Of a stretch of DNA of 64,000 nt, positions 25,609 through 34,996 are shown one piece after another. Source of the DNA: Arthrobacter sp. M4 (GTDB lineage: Bacteria > Actinomycetota > Actinomycetes > Actinomycetales > Micrococcaceae); NCBI RefSeq assembly GCF_020251205.1, contig NZ_JAIWYX010000006.1, positions 1-64,000 on the forward strand. Direction: 5' to 3'. The notes below the pieces were generated by a model. It was not told where the DNA came from. It did not search any database and saw only the letters and a program-made list of their open reading frames with translations. Numbering within the stretch: position 1 is the stretch's first letter; each line of letters starts with the position of its first letter. Both the position numbers and the translations under genes were made by a program.

Positions 25609-25660
25609 CACGCAAAGCGCCCCGCGACCGGCTTGTGTCCGTCGCAGGGCGCTTTGCGTG
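25609..25660. terminator. Bidirectional terminator hairpin
   Basis: 25609-25628 pairs with 25641-25660 over 20 bases with one mismatch and a 12-base loop, between the convergent SHOCT and CHRD genes. Confidence 0.8.
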
Positions 25661-25669
25661 TTGGCGCGG

Positions 25670-26110
25670 CTACTTCAGCTGGCCGCGGATTTCCCCGCCG
25701 GGGAATGTCGGCGTGTGCACGTTGACGTAGTATGCGCCCGGGTCCGCGCTGATGGCGGCTAGAAGGCCAGCATCAGCCGTGGTGCACGCCGAGTGCGTCC
25801 ACGTGGTCGCATGCTCCACCACTAGGGGGATGACGATGGGACCGGCCACCCTGCGCGGTGCTACGTGGATGTGCGCCGCAACTGCATTCGCGGAGAGGTT
25901 CTGCACTGACAACGTGTAGCAGAGTTCGCTGCCTTCGATCGTGTAGCTGAAGAAGCCGTGGGCGCCCGTATCGGAACCCGTGGTCTCCTGTCCCACGTTC
26001 AGGGGAATCGTCGCGTCGGCTCCCGCCGGTCCAATTCCGGTGGCGGCCAGCGCTGTTGCTGCGCCCACGACGGCCAGTGCTTTGAGTGTGGTGCGGTACT
26101 TAGTGTGCAT
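25670..26110 (-). CDS. Secreted CHRD-domain protein
   Basis: 146 residues. Signal peptide at residues 1-32 (ALAVVGAATALAATG, likely cut after AGA). The mature part is one CHRD domain, about residues 37-146: CYTLSVQNLSANAVAAHIH in the middle and the hallmark ending YYVNVHTPTFPGGEIRGQL. Two cysteines may form a disulfide. CHRD domains occur in exported bacterial proteins of unclear role. GAGGA lies six bases before the ATG. It is divergent from the ABC exporter genes. Confidence 0.83.
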   Translation of the reverse strand: MHTKYRTTLKALAVVGAATALAATGIGPAGADATIPLNVGQETTGSDTGAHGFFSYTIEGSELCYTLSVQNLSANAVAAHIHVAPRRVAGPIVIPLVVEHATTWTHSACTTADAGLLAAISADPGAYYVNVHTPTFPGGEIRGQLK

Positions 26111-26358
26111 GTTTCGTCCTCATATGGATTGCCCGATTCTGCAGCCCCAGTTGAGGTTCACGGTACGCGTGGGCGGGTTACTAGACAACGGCTCGCAGCG
26201 ACCCTCCCAGGCTGCTTGTGCTGGGAAAGAGGAACGGATCCGAGACTCTTCTTCCAGAAAATGCCTGGCGGCTCTTTCACGCGTTCCAAGGCTCCACTAG
26301 TGTGCTGAAGGTGCACAATGAAGCAATCCGCTCCGCTTCGACGTCAGCCCGCTTCCCG

Positions 26359-27288
26359 ATGAACAGCTCCGCGGTCATCAGTGCCGAAAACCTGACAAAA
26401 ACCTACGGTGACCTGGTCGCCGTCAACGCCATCTCCTTTGAGGTCACGGCGGGGGAGTCGTTTGGGCTGCTGGGCCCTAACGGCGCCGGAAAATCAACCA
26501 CCATGAAGATGATCGGCGGCGTCACTCAAAGGACATCCGGGCGGCTCAGCATCCTGGGACTCGACCCGGAGTCGAACGGTCCGGAGGTTCGCGCGCACCT
26601 GGGCGTCGTGCCTCAGCAGGACAACCTGGACGAGGAACTCAAAGTCCGCGACAACCTTCTGGTGTACGGCCGGTACTTTGGGCTGCCCATGAGCTACCTG
26701 CGGCCAAAGGCGGATGAGTTGCTTGCCTTCGCACAGTTGACGGACAAGGCGACGTCGCGTGTAGACGCTTTGTCGGGCGGCATGAAACGCAGGTTGACGA
26801 TCGCCCGCTCCCTGATCAATGAGCCACGCATCCTCTTGCTGGACGAGCCGACCACCGGACTGGATCCGCAGGCACGTCACACGCTCTGGGACCGGCTGTT
26901 TCGCCTGAAGGAGCAGGGCGTCACCCTGATTTTGACCACGCACTACATGGATGAGGCCGAGCAACTCTGCGACCGGCTGATCGTGGTGGACAAAGGACGC
27001 ATCATGGCGGAAGGCACGCCGGCCAGCCTGATCCGCCAGTACTCCACCCGGGAGGTCCTGGAACTGCGCTTTGGCTCGGAACGGAACTCGTCCATCGCCT
27101 CGCATCTGGAAGGTATTGGCGAGCGGTTGGAAGTCCTGCCGGACCGCGTGCTGGTCTATTCCTACGACGGTGAAGAGTCCCTTGAGCAGGTGTCAGCCCG
27201 CGGCTTGCGCCCGCTGACCTCGCTGGTGCGCCGCTCAACGCTTGAGGATGTTTTCCTTCGGCTGACCGGGCGGAGCCTGGTGGATTGA
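26359..27288 (+). CDS. ABC-2 type exporter ATP-binding protein (DrrA/NodI-like)
   Basis: About 309 residues from the ATG at 26359. The start is uncertain: no ribosome-binding site is seen, and an in-frame GTG lies at 26311. Walker A GPNGAGKST, signature LSGGMKRRLTIARSL, Walker B ILLLDEPTTGLDPQA and the H-loop LTTHYMDEAE are intact. The C-terminal 70 residues form the accessory domain usual for drug or lipo-oligosaccharide exporters. Two ABC-2 permease genes follow closely, so this energises an exporter. Substrate unknown; it could be a drug, lipid or polysaccharide. Confidence 0.85.
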   Translation: MNSSAVISAENLTKTYGDLVAVNAISFEVTAGESFGLLGPNGAGKSTTMKMIGGVTQRTSGRLSILGLDPESNGPEVRAHLGVVPQQDNLDEELKVRDNLLVYGRYFGLPMSYLRPKADELLAFAQLTDKATSRVDALSGGMKRRLTIARSLINEPRILLLDEPTTGLDPQARHTLWDRLFRLKEQGVTLILTTHYMDEAEQLCDRLIVVDKGRIMAEGTPASLIRQYSTREVLELRFGSERNSSIASHLEGIGERLEVLPDRVLVYSYDGEESLEQVSARGLRPLTSLVRRSTLEDVFLRLTGRSLVD

Positions 27289-27298
27289 GGTGCCGAAT

Positions 27299-28141
27299 AT
27301 GAGTGAGACGGGCAGGTCCATTCAGAGGGCACATTCTCCCGCGGTGTCCGCCGCAAAGGCCCGGCGCTGGGGCTCGCTCTACTACGCGGAACACTGGCTT
27401 CGGGTGTTGGCGAAGTACGGCTGGTCCGTCTTCCTTTACAGCGTTGCCCAACCAGTTGCCTACCTCCTTGCCATGGGTGTTGGCCTAGCCAGCCTCGTGG
27501 ATGCCAACGGCAGCGCAGCCTTTGGTGGCGTCGGCTATCTCGCATTTGTCGCCCCGGCGCTGGTTGTCTCCGCTGCCGTCATGACGGCGTCGGGCGAGTT
27601 CTCCTACCCGGTGATGGACGGCTTCAAGTGGCGGCGGGTGTACTACGGACCGCACGCCTCACCGCTGGCTCCGGAGCAGATCGCCACCGGCCACATCCTT
27701 GCCTGCGGGCTGCGGATCCTGCTGCAGTCCCTGGCGTACTTCGCCATCGTGGTGATGTTTGGTGCGGCTCCAGGACCTTGGGGTTGGCTCACCGCGGTGG
27801 TGGGAACCGTCTCAGGCCTGGCATTCGGCCTTCCGCTTATGGCCTATGCCGCATCCCTGACCAAAGATTCCGGGCAGTTCGCCTTGGTCCAGCGATTCAT
27901 TGTGGTGCCCCTGTTCCTGTTCTCCGGGACGTTCTTTCCCTTGGATTCCCTGCCCTTGGCCGTCCGCTGGATTGGCTGGATTTCGCCCGTATGGCACGGC
28001 ACAGAGCTTGGCCGCGTGTTCAGTTACGGCATGGAGGAAAGCCCGCTGCTGACCCTGGCCCACGTAGTTTTCCTCATCGTGGCCACGGTTGCCGGCTGGA
28101 TCCTCACGCGCCGCCGCTTCGTTGTCCGGATGGGGGCCTGA
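27299..28141 (+). CDS. ABC-2 type transporter permease, first of two
   Basis: 280 residues from the ATG at 27299, with GAGG eight bases upstream. About six membrane helices with the ABC-2/NodJ pattern: VAYLLAMGVGLASLV near the start and FLFSGTFFPLDSLPLAVRWIGWISPVWHGTELGR toward the end. It begins ten bases after the ATPase gene and ends four bases before the second permease gene, so all three are one operon. It probably forms a heterodimeric channel with the next protein. Confidence 0.85.
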   Translation: MSETGRSIQRAHSPAVSAAKARRWGSLYYAEHWLRVLAKYGWSVFLYSVAQPVAYLLAMGVGLASLVDANGSAAFGGVGYLAFVAPALVVSAAVMTASGEFSYPVMDGFKWRRVYYGPHASPLAPEQIATGHILACGLRILLQSLAYFAIVVMFGAAPGPWGWLTAVVGTVSGLAFGLPLMAYAASLTKDSGQFALVQRFIVVPLFLFSGTFFPLDSLPLAVRWIGWISPVWHGTELGRVFSYGMEESPLLTLAHVVFLIVATVAGWILTRRRFVVRMGA

Positions 28142-28145
28142 GGCG

Positions 28146-28979
28146 ATGAGCGCTGCAGCTGGTGCGCGGAGCGTCACGGACCGGGTGCGGGAACGCACGT
28201 TCGGTCCGCTCTATTCGCGGAATTCACGGGCCGTTGTGTCGCGTGGGCTTATGGCCGCACGGAGCAGTACCTGGCTGGTGCTGGTCTCCGGGTTCTTCGA
28301 GCCGGTGCTGTACCTGATTTCCATGGGCGTGGGCCTTGGCCCGATTGTTGGATCTGTTGCAGGCCCCGGCGGTCAGGAGATCAGCTATGCGGCGTATATA
28401 GCGCCAGCCCTGCTTGCTGTGTCGGCAATGAACGGAGCCATTTACGACTCCACGTGGAACGTCTTTTTCAAGATGAATTTCGCCAAGCTGTACCAAGGGA
28501 TGCTGTATACCTCACTGGGACCCCTGGACGTAGCCATGGGGGAGATCTTCCTGGCCTTGCTGCGCGGACTGCTTTACGCCACGGGATTCACCATGGTTAT
28601 GGCCGCCATGGGGCTCATTACCACCGCCTGGGCAGTCCTCATCATTCCCGCATCGGTGCTCATCGCCTTCGGTTTCGCCAGTTTCGGCATGGGCATCACC
28701 AGCTTCATGAAGACCTTCCAGCAGATGGACTGGATCAACTTCTTCCTCCTTCCCATGTTCCTGTTCAGCGCCACGTTCTATCCGTTGAGCGTTTATCCGC
28801 AGTACATCCAGTGGCTGGTCCAGGTCATGCCCCTTTGGCACGGTGTTGAACTGCTGCGCCAAATCAGCATCGGCCAGTTCACCCCCGCAACCGCCATCCA
28901 CGTGGCCTACTACCTGGTCATGATCGTCGTAGGCATCGTCCTCACGACGTCCCGGTTGAGGGCGCTGTTCCTCAAATAA
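28146..28979 (+). CDS. ABC-2 type transporter permease, second of two
   Basis: 277 residues from the ATG at 28146 (GAGG just upstream). Six predicted membrane helices; the family segment FLFSATFYPLSVYPQYIQWLVQVMPLWHGVELLR parallels that of the preceding permease, and the two look like diverged paralogs of the NodJ/DrrB type. It completes the three-gene exporter. A short GC-rich hairpin (28983-29003) follows the stop but has no T-tract. Confidence 0.85.
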   Translation: MSAAAGARSVTDRVRERTFGPLYSRNSRAVVSRGLMAARSSTWLVLVSGFFEPVLYLISMGVGLGPIVGSVAGPGGQEISYAAYIAPALLAVSAMNGAIYDSTWNVFFKMNFAKLYQGMLYTSLGPLDVAMGEIFLALLRGLLYATGFTMVMAAMGLITTAWAVLIIPASVLIAFGFASFGMGITSFMKTFQQMDWINFFLLPMFLFSATFYPLSVYPQYIQWLVQVMPLWHGVELLRQISIGQFTPATAIHVAYYLVMIVVGIVLTTSRLRALFLK

Positions 28980-29049
28980 CGACGGCGGCGCTGTTCGCCG
29001 CCGGTGGAAGCGTCCTGAACGGCATTGTGGGTTTGCGACAATAGACCCT

Positions 29050-29619
29050 ATGCAATCTCTTGGCGACTCCCGGTCTTCCCTTCCTGGCAGCAGTGGCCCG
29101 CGGGGTCCTTTCGCAGGCTTCCGCATCGGCGGGCTGGGCATGACAGTGGTGATCATCGCGTTCATCGTGGCCGTGATCTTTGCTGCCAACCAGAACGACG
29201 TCATTGGTTGGATTGTCGCCGTTGTGTCCTTCGGCTGGCTCGCGCTGGCCACATTCGTCGTCTTGGGCATTCGCCGCGCTGCCAAGCGTGCAGGTGCCAA
29301 GTTTGCCGAGGCCCGCGATGCGTTCACGTCCGCTGCCGGACGCGGCCCGTCGTCGTCCTCCGCGGACCACGGCGGCACCCGCGTGGTTACGGAACGCACT
29401 GAAGCGGACGCCGTCCGCGACCTTAAGCTGGACCATTCCTTCAAGATCGTCCAGGTGCAGGTCCGTGTGGTTGAGGAAGAACGGGCCAAGCCCAACGCCA
29501 ACCAGGACACCATCAACCGAGCCTTGGAAACGATCGCCATCACGGTGAGCAACGCCCGTGACATGCTCAAGTCTGCTGACGGCGGAGACGAGCCGGTGAG
29601 CGGAACCATCATCGACTAG
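29050..29619 (+). CDS. Small membrane protein of unknown function
   Basis: 189 residues. Two close membrane helices (MTVVIIAFIVAVIFAA and IGWIVAVVSFGWLALATFVVL, about residues 31-77) are followed by a basic, Ser-rich linker and a soluble C-terminal half with a coiled-coil-like region (IVQVQVRVVEEERAK..INRALETIAITVSNARDML). I recognise no named domain. GACAAT lies seven bases before the ATG and no ribosome-binding site is seen. It lies 10 bases upstream of xth on the same strand, but xth has its own leaderless-type signal. Confidence 0.65.
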   Translation: MQSLGDSRSSLPGSSGPRGPFAGFRIGGLGMTVVIIAFIVAVIFAANQNDVIGWIVAVVSFGWLALATFVVLGIRRAAKRAGAKFAEARDAFTSAAGRGPSSSSADHGGTRVVTERTEADAVRDLKLDHSFKIVQVQVRVVEEERAKPNANQDTINRALETIAITVSNARDMLKSADGGDEPVSGTIID

Positions 29620-29622
29620 AGT
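29617..29622 (+). promoter_or_regulatory. -10 element before xth
   Basis: TAGAGT, seven bases before the GTG at 29630; it overlaps the stop codon of the preceding gene. Confidence 0.35.
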
Positions 29623-29629
29623 AGAGCGG

Positions 29630-30463
29630 GTGAGCTCGGCATTGAAGAAGGATTTCCTTCGCATCGCAACGGTCAACGTCAACGGGCTTCGCGCCGCCTA
29701 CAAAAAAGGCATGGGCGAGTGGCTCGAGCCGCGCGAAGTAGACATCCTGTGCCTGCAGGAAGTCCGGGCTCCGGATGACATAGTGCGCAAGCTCATCGGC
29801 GAAGGCTGGCACATCCTGCACGCCGAGGCGGAAGACAAAGGCCGCGCCGGTGTGGCAATCGCTTCCCGCCTGGAGCCCACCGAGACCCGGGTAGGCATCG
29901 GTGATGACTACTTCGCGACGGCAGGCCGCTGGGTCGAAGCCGATTACGCCTTCCAGAACGGTGGCGGGGTAAACACCACGTTGACCGTGGTCAGCGCCTA
30001 CGTGCATTCGGGCGAAGTGGACACCCCCAAACAAGTGGACAAGTACCGCTTCCTGGACGTGATGGTCAAGCGCCTCCCGGAGCTCTCGAAGCACAGCGAC
30101 CACGCGTTGGTGGTGGGTGACCTCAACGTCGGCCACACGGAGCTGGATATCAAGAACTGGAAGGGCAACACCAAGCGTGCGGGCTTTTTGCCTGAAGAAC
30201 GCGCCTACTTTGACCGTTTCTTCGGCGACGAGATCGGATGGAGGGACGTCCACAGGGGCCTGGCGGGTACTGTCAGCGGCCCCTACACCTGGTGGTCGCA
30301 GCGCGGAAAGGCCTTTGACACGGACACAGGCTGGCGCATCGACTACCACATGGCCACTCCGGCACTCGCCGACGCTGCAGTCGCGGCCGTCGTGGACCGG
30401 GCTGCGTCGTGGGACACCCGCTTCTCCGACCACGCTCCGCTGGTAGTCGACTACCGGCTCTAA
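29630..30463 (+). CDS. xth: Exodeoxyribonuclease III / AP endonuclease
   Basis: A 277-residue enzyme that cuts DNA at abasic sites and degrades 3' ends in base-excision repair. Landmarks: the metal-binding Glu in DILCLQEVRA, GDLNVGHTELD, the GWRIDYHMATP segment and the terminal SDHAPLVVDYRL with the catalytic Asp-His pair. GTG start. It lies just upstream of trpS on the same strand (21 bases). Confidence 0.93.
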   Translation: MSSALKKDFLRIATVNVNGLRAAYKKGMGEWLEPREVDILCLQEVRAPDDIVRKLIGEGWHILHAEAEDKGRAGVAIASRLEPTETRVGIGDDYFATAGRWVEADYAFQNGGGVNTTLTVVSAYVHSGEVDTPKQVDKYRFLDVMVKRLPELSKHSDHALVVGDLNVGHTELDIKNWKGNTKRAGFLPEERAYFDRFFGDEIGWRDVHRGLAGTVSGPYTWWSQRGKAFDTDTGWRIDYHMATPALADAAVAAVVDRAASWDTRFSDHAPLVVDYRL

Positions 30464-31579
<1,116 letters not shown>

Positions 31580-31583
31580 GCGC

Positions 31584-32234
31584 ATGCGCTCCACAGGCAG
31601 GCGGGACACCGTGACGGCACCTGGGATTCCCGGGGCTGTCCACACTGACTGCGGTTCCGGGGACAGCATCTGCATTGGTGTCATCCTCGGGTTCCCGGAG
31701 GACGTTGCCCGCGAGCTGCAAGAGTGGCGGGCCTCGTTCGGGGACCCAATGGCTGAGGTCATCCCTGCCCACATCACCCTGGTGACCACCACTCCCACCC
31801 AGGATTGGGAAGCCACAATCGCCCATGTCCGGGAAGTAGCACGGCAACAGGCCCCGTTTACGGTCACCATCTCAGGGACAGGGTCCTTCCGGCCAGTTTC
31901 TCCAGTGGTGTTCATCAGGGTGGAGGACGGCTTCGGCGAGTGCGTCAACCTGCATGAGCAACTGCAAACGGGACCCCTCGAGAGGGACCTTCCCTTCCCA
32001 TACCATCCGCATGTCACCATCGCCCACGACGTCACTCCGGAGAGCCTCGATGAGGCCGAAGCGGCCCTGAAGGATTACAGTGCCACGTTCCCTGTGGCTA
32101 GCATGGGACTCTACGAGCACGACAGCAACGGCATCTGGCAGCTACGGGAAGAGCTGGAATTTGGTGGGGATACTGGCACGCAACGTACGGCGGAACGGGC
32201 GGCGGCAGGAAGACAAGGCCCCGCTTCCAACTGA
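31584..32234 (+). CDS. 2'-5' RNA ligase / cyclic phosphodiesterase family protein
   Basis: About 216 residues from the ATG at 31584; a GTG at 31611 with GGCGGG upstream is an alternative start. Two HxT/HxS-type motifs define the 2H phosphoesterase fold: HITLVTT and HPHVTIAHD, about 80 residues apart. Members ligate or open 2'-5' RNA linkages or cleave cyclic phosphates; the physiological substrate in bacteria is mostly unknown. Following trpS by four bases suggests cotranscription. Confidence 0.78.
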   Translation: MRSTGRRDTVTAPGIPGAVHTDCGSGDSICIGVILGFPEDVARELQEWRASFGDPMAEVIPAHITLVTTTPTQDWEATIAHVREVARQQAPFTVTISGTGSFRPVSPVVFIRVEDGFGECVNLHEQLQTGPLERDLPFPYHPHVTIAHDVTPESLDEAEAALKDYSATFPVASMGLYEHDSNGIWQLREELEFGGDTGTQRTAERAAAGRQGPASN

Positions 32235-33273
32235 GCGTTCCAAGCTCAAGCTGAGGCTCATTCAACGCCAAGTAGATTGGGGCCGGGCCAGGCGACAGGC
32301 TAACGCCGGGCCGGCGAAGTGGCTGGCGCTGCTGAACGTGTGGCTGGCGCGGCTGGACACTTTCCGCCCAATGCGTGCCTGGAAGCTGTACTCCCTCCGC
32401 CACGGACCGCTTCTCAGCGCAGGCATTGGCTTTACGATGTTCTTCTCCATCACCGGTCTCCTCGCCACAGGTTTCTCGGTGGCAGGGTTAGTTCTGCGCG
32501 GTCAGCCCCGGCTGGTGGACTCCACCGTGGAAAGCATCAGCTCGTTGGCGCCGGGCCTGCTGAAGACCGCCGGCTCCGACGGATTGGTGGATCCCTACGA
32601 GCTGCTCAACCCCACCGGGCTGGGCTGGACAGCCGCTATCGCTGCTGCTGTCACTGTCCTCTCCTCGCTCGGCTGGATAGCCGGACTGCGCGAAGGCCTG
32701 CGTGAAGTGGTTGGCGTGGACCCGCTGGAACAGAATCCGCTGCTCGTCAAAGCCATCGACGCCGGCACCCTCCTCCTGCTGGGTGTCGCCCTGGTGGTTA
32801 GTGGCGGTGCATCCATTGTCTTTGGTACTGCGGCAGGCTGGGTCATCGATTGGCTTCGCTTGGATGAAGCCGTTGCCGGTCCCCTGACGTGGTTGGTCCG
32901 CACCGCGGTCCCGCTTCTGCTGAATTGCGCGACTGCGGCAATCCTCTTTCGCCTAGGCGGGGGCTTGCGCTTGGGGAGGCGTGCCTTCGTGGAGGGAACA
33001 GTACTGGCAGGGGTGGGAACCACTATCCTGCAGATTTTCAGCACCGAACTCTTGGCCCGGGCCGGAGCAAACCCCATCCTCGCGTCGTTCGCGATCATCA
33101 TCGGCCTGCTCATTTGGTTCAATCTGATCAGCCAGGTCTACTTAGTCTCCGCGTCCTGGGCGGCAGTGCGGGAGGCAGACGAGCAAGCCGAGGACACGCC
33201 GCCCAAGACCTTGGGCTCCAGGCACCGGCAGTTGCGGAGCTTCCCCACAAAGGGCAGCCCGCCCGAAGCTTAG
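32164..33273 (+). CDS. YihY/BrkB family inner membrane protein
   Basis: About 369 residues if the GTG at 32164 is used. The start is uncertain: no start has a good ribosome-binding site, and this one overlaps the previous gene by 71 bases. Six membrane helices follow a basic amphipathic N-terminus; the conserved SAGIGFTMFFSITGLL and the C-terminal helices (ILASFAIIIGLLIWFNLISQVYLVSASW) identify the family once called ribonuclease BN. Function is not established; it is not a nuclease. It ends 21 bases from the convergent hydrolase gene. Confidence 0.8.
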   Translation: MGILARNVRRNGRRQEDKAPLPTERSKLKLRLIQRQVDWGRARRQANAGPAKWLALLNVWLARLDTFRPMRAWKLYSLRHGPLLSAGIGFTMFFSITGLLATGFSVAGLVLRGQPRLVDSTVESISSLAPGLLKTAGSDGLVDPYELLNPTGLGWTAAIAAAVTVLSSLGWIAGLREGLREVVGVDPLEQNPLLVKAIDAGTLLLLGVALVVSGGASIVFGTAAGWVIDWLRLDEAVAGPLTWLVRTAVPLLLNCATAAILFRLGGGLRLGRRAFVEGTVLAGVGTTILQIFSTELLARAGANPILASFAIIIGLLIWFNLISQVYLVSASWAAVREADEQAEDTPPKTLGSRHRQLRSFPTKGSPPEA

Positions 33274-33294
33274 GCTCAGAAACCTGGCTGCGGA

Positions 33295-34068
33295 CTACTC
33301 CGCAGCGTGCAGGTACTGGTCAGACCACGCGGAGATGATCCGCGCCACCCTGGCTGCTTGTCCCTTCGCCGTCAGCAAGTGGTCGCTGCCTTCGATTGAG
33401 ACGAAGCTGCGCGGGTGCCTCGCGGTACGGAAGATGTCGCTGGCGTTCTCGATGCCTACGGTGTTGTCGGTGGGGGAGTGCAACACCATCAGGGGGCGGT
33501 GCAAGGAGCGGATGCAGTGCGTCAGGTCCGCTTTCTCGAGGTCTTCCACAAAGTGGCGGCGAACCTGGAGCCGCTTGCCGCCGCCGAAGTCCACTTCAGC
33601 GCTGCCCTCGCTGAGGATGCGCTCAATCGATGAGTCGAAGAGATGCTCAGCATGCTTGGGCTGGAACGGCGCCCCAACGGTGGCCACGGCCTTGACACCG
33701 GGCAGGCTGAGGGCGGCCGACAGCACAGCGGCGCCACCGAAGGAATGCCCCACCAGCAATGAAGCCGGTCGGCCCAGTCCATCCAGATGCTCCGCAGCCT
33801 TGACCGTGTCTGCAACCTTGAGGCTGAAGGAGCTGTCCGCCCAGTCGCCGCCCGATCCGCCCAGGCCGAGGTTGTCGAAGCGCAGCATACCGACGCCGTC
33901 GTCAGCCAGCGCCTTGCAGATGCGTGCGGCCGCGGGGCTGTCCTTGCCGAGCGTCAGACCGTGCGAGAAAACGCCCCAGCCGCGAATGGGGCCCTCCGGA
34001 ATGTCGAGGATGCCTGCCAGCATCTCGCCTGTGCTGCCTTGGAAGGAGATCTTCTCGGAGTGGTGCAT
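33295..34068 (-). CDS. Alpha/beta hydrolase
   Basis: 257 residues. The nucleophile is Ser109 in GHSFGG, with an Asp in HSPTDNTVG and a His in GSDHLLT completing the triad. The start AGNRL-like region reads GVFSHGLTLGKDSPAAARICKAL, as in the hydrolase half of hydrolase-OsmC fusion proteins, but no OsmC domain is fused here or present next door. GAGGAAA lies four bases before the ATG. Substrate unknown, probably a small ester or thioester. Confidence 0.82.
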   Translation of the reverse strand: MHHSEKISFQGSTGEMLAGILDIPEGPIRGWGVFSHGLTLGKDSPAAARICKALADDGVGMLRFDNLGLGGSGGDWADSSFSLKVADTVKAAEHLDGLGRPASLLVGHSFGGAAVLSAALSLPGVKAVATVGAPFQPKHAEHLFDSSIERILSEGSAEVDFGGGKRLQVRRHFVEDLEKADLTHCIRSLHRPLMVLHSPTDNTVGIENASDIFRTARHPRSFVSIEGSDHLLTAKGQAARVARIISAWSDQYLHAAE

Positions 34069-34154
34069 TGCTTTCCTCTCTCAGTCGCCGGACTTTGTGT
34101 AGCTCAGGCCCCTTGAAGAGTGTATTTAGGGGATCATCTGCACAAACTCGGGAG

Positions 34155-34201
34155 ACGACGACGGCGCCGTCCACCTGCGCGGTGAACGGCGCCGTCGTCG
34201 T
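34155..34201. terminator. Hairpin after sdhB
   Basis: 34155-34170 and 34186-34201 form a perfect 16-bp stem with a 15-base loop, 13 bases past the sdhB stop. GC-rich, with only a weak T-run on the minus strand. Confidence 0.7.
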
Positions 34202-34213
34202 AATTTCAGTCCG

Positions 34214-34996
34214 TTACATCTTGCGGGCCAGGATGGCCTGCTTGACTTCGGCGATAGCCTGGGTGACCTGGATGCCGCGGGGGCAGGCCTCGGAGCAGTT
34301 GAAGGTGGTGCGGCAACGCCACACGCCTTCCTTGTCGTTGAGGATCTCCAGGCGCATGTCGCCGGCATCGTCGCGGGAGTCGAAGATGAAGCGATGCGCG
34401 TTGACAATGGCCGCCGGGCCGAAGTACTGGCCGTCGGTCCAGAACACCGGGCAGGACGAGGTGCAGGCGGCGCACAGGATGCACTTGGTGGTGTCGTCGA
34501 AGCGCTCACGGTCCTCGATGGACTGGATGCGTTCCTTGGTGGGCTCGTGGCCCTTGGAGATGAGGAACGGCATGATCTCGCGGTAGGACTGGAAGAACGG
34601 TTCCATGTCCACAATCAAGTCCTTCTCCACGGGGAGGCCCTTGATGGGCTCCACCGTGATGGGCTTGGTGGTGTCCAGGTCCTTGAGGAGGGTCTTGCAG
34701 GCCAGGCGGTTGCGGCCGTTGATGCGCATGGCGTCGGAGCCGCAGATGCCGTGGGCGCAGGAGCGGCGGAACGACACGGAACCGTCGATTTCCCACTTGA
34801 CCTTGTGCAAGGCGTCCAGCACGCGGTCCGTGCCGTACATGGTCAGCTTGAAATCGTCCCAGCGTGCCTCTTCGGAGACCTCCGGGTTGTAGCGGCGGAC
34901 CCGAAGCGTGATGTTGAACGTGGGGATTTCGCCGCCGCCGCCGACGCCTGCGGGCAGCTCGATCTTCGAGGCCGGCTCAGCCATTTCGGTAGTCAT
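34214..34996 (-). CDS. sdhB: Succinate dehydrogenase iron-sulfur subunit
   Basis: 260 residues. The 2Fe-2S cluster ligands are in SCAHGICGSDAMRINGRNRLAC, and the 4Fe-4S and 3Fe-4S ligands in CILCAACTSSCP and CSEACPRGI. It passes electrons from SdhA flavin to the membrane quinone site. Last gene of sdhCDAB; its ATG overlaps the sdhA stop by one base. Ends in a strong hairpin. Confidence 0.96.
   Translation of the reverse strand: MTTEMAEPASKIELPAGVGGGGEIPTFNITLRVRRYNPEVSEEARWDDFKLTMYGTDRVLDALHKVKWEIDGSVSFRRSCAHGICGSDAMRINGRNRLACKTLLKDLDTTKPITVEPIKGLPVEKDLIVDMEPFFQSYREIMPFLISKGHEPTKERIQSIEDRERFDDTTKCILCAACTSSCPVFWTDGQYFGPAAIVNAHRFIFDSRDDAGDMRLEILNDKEGVWRCRTTFNCSEACPRGIQVTQAIAEVKQAILARKM

Noticed and set aside
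28983..29003. CGGCGGCG/CGCCGCCG hairpin after the second ABC-2 permease
   Set aside because: Short, no T-tract, and such GC triplet dyads are common by chance here; not called as a terminator.
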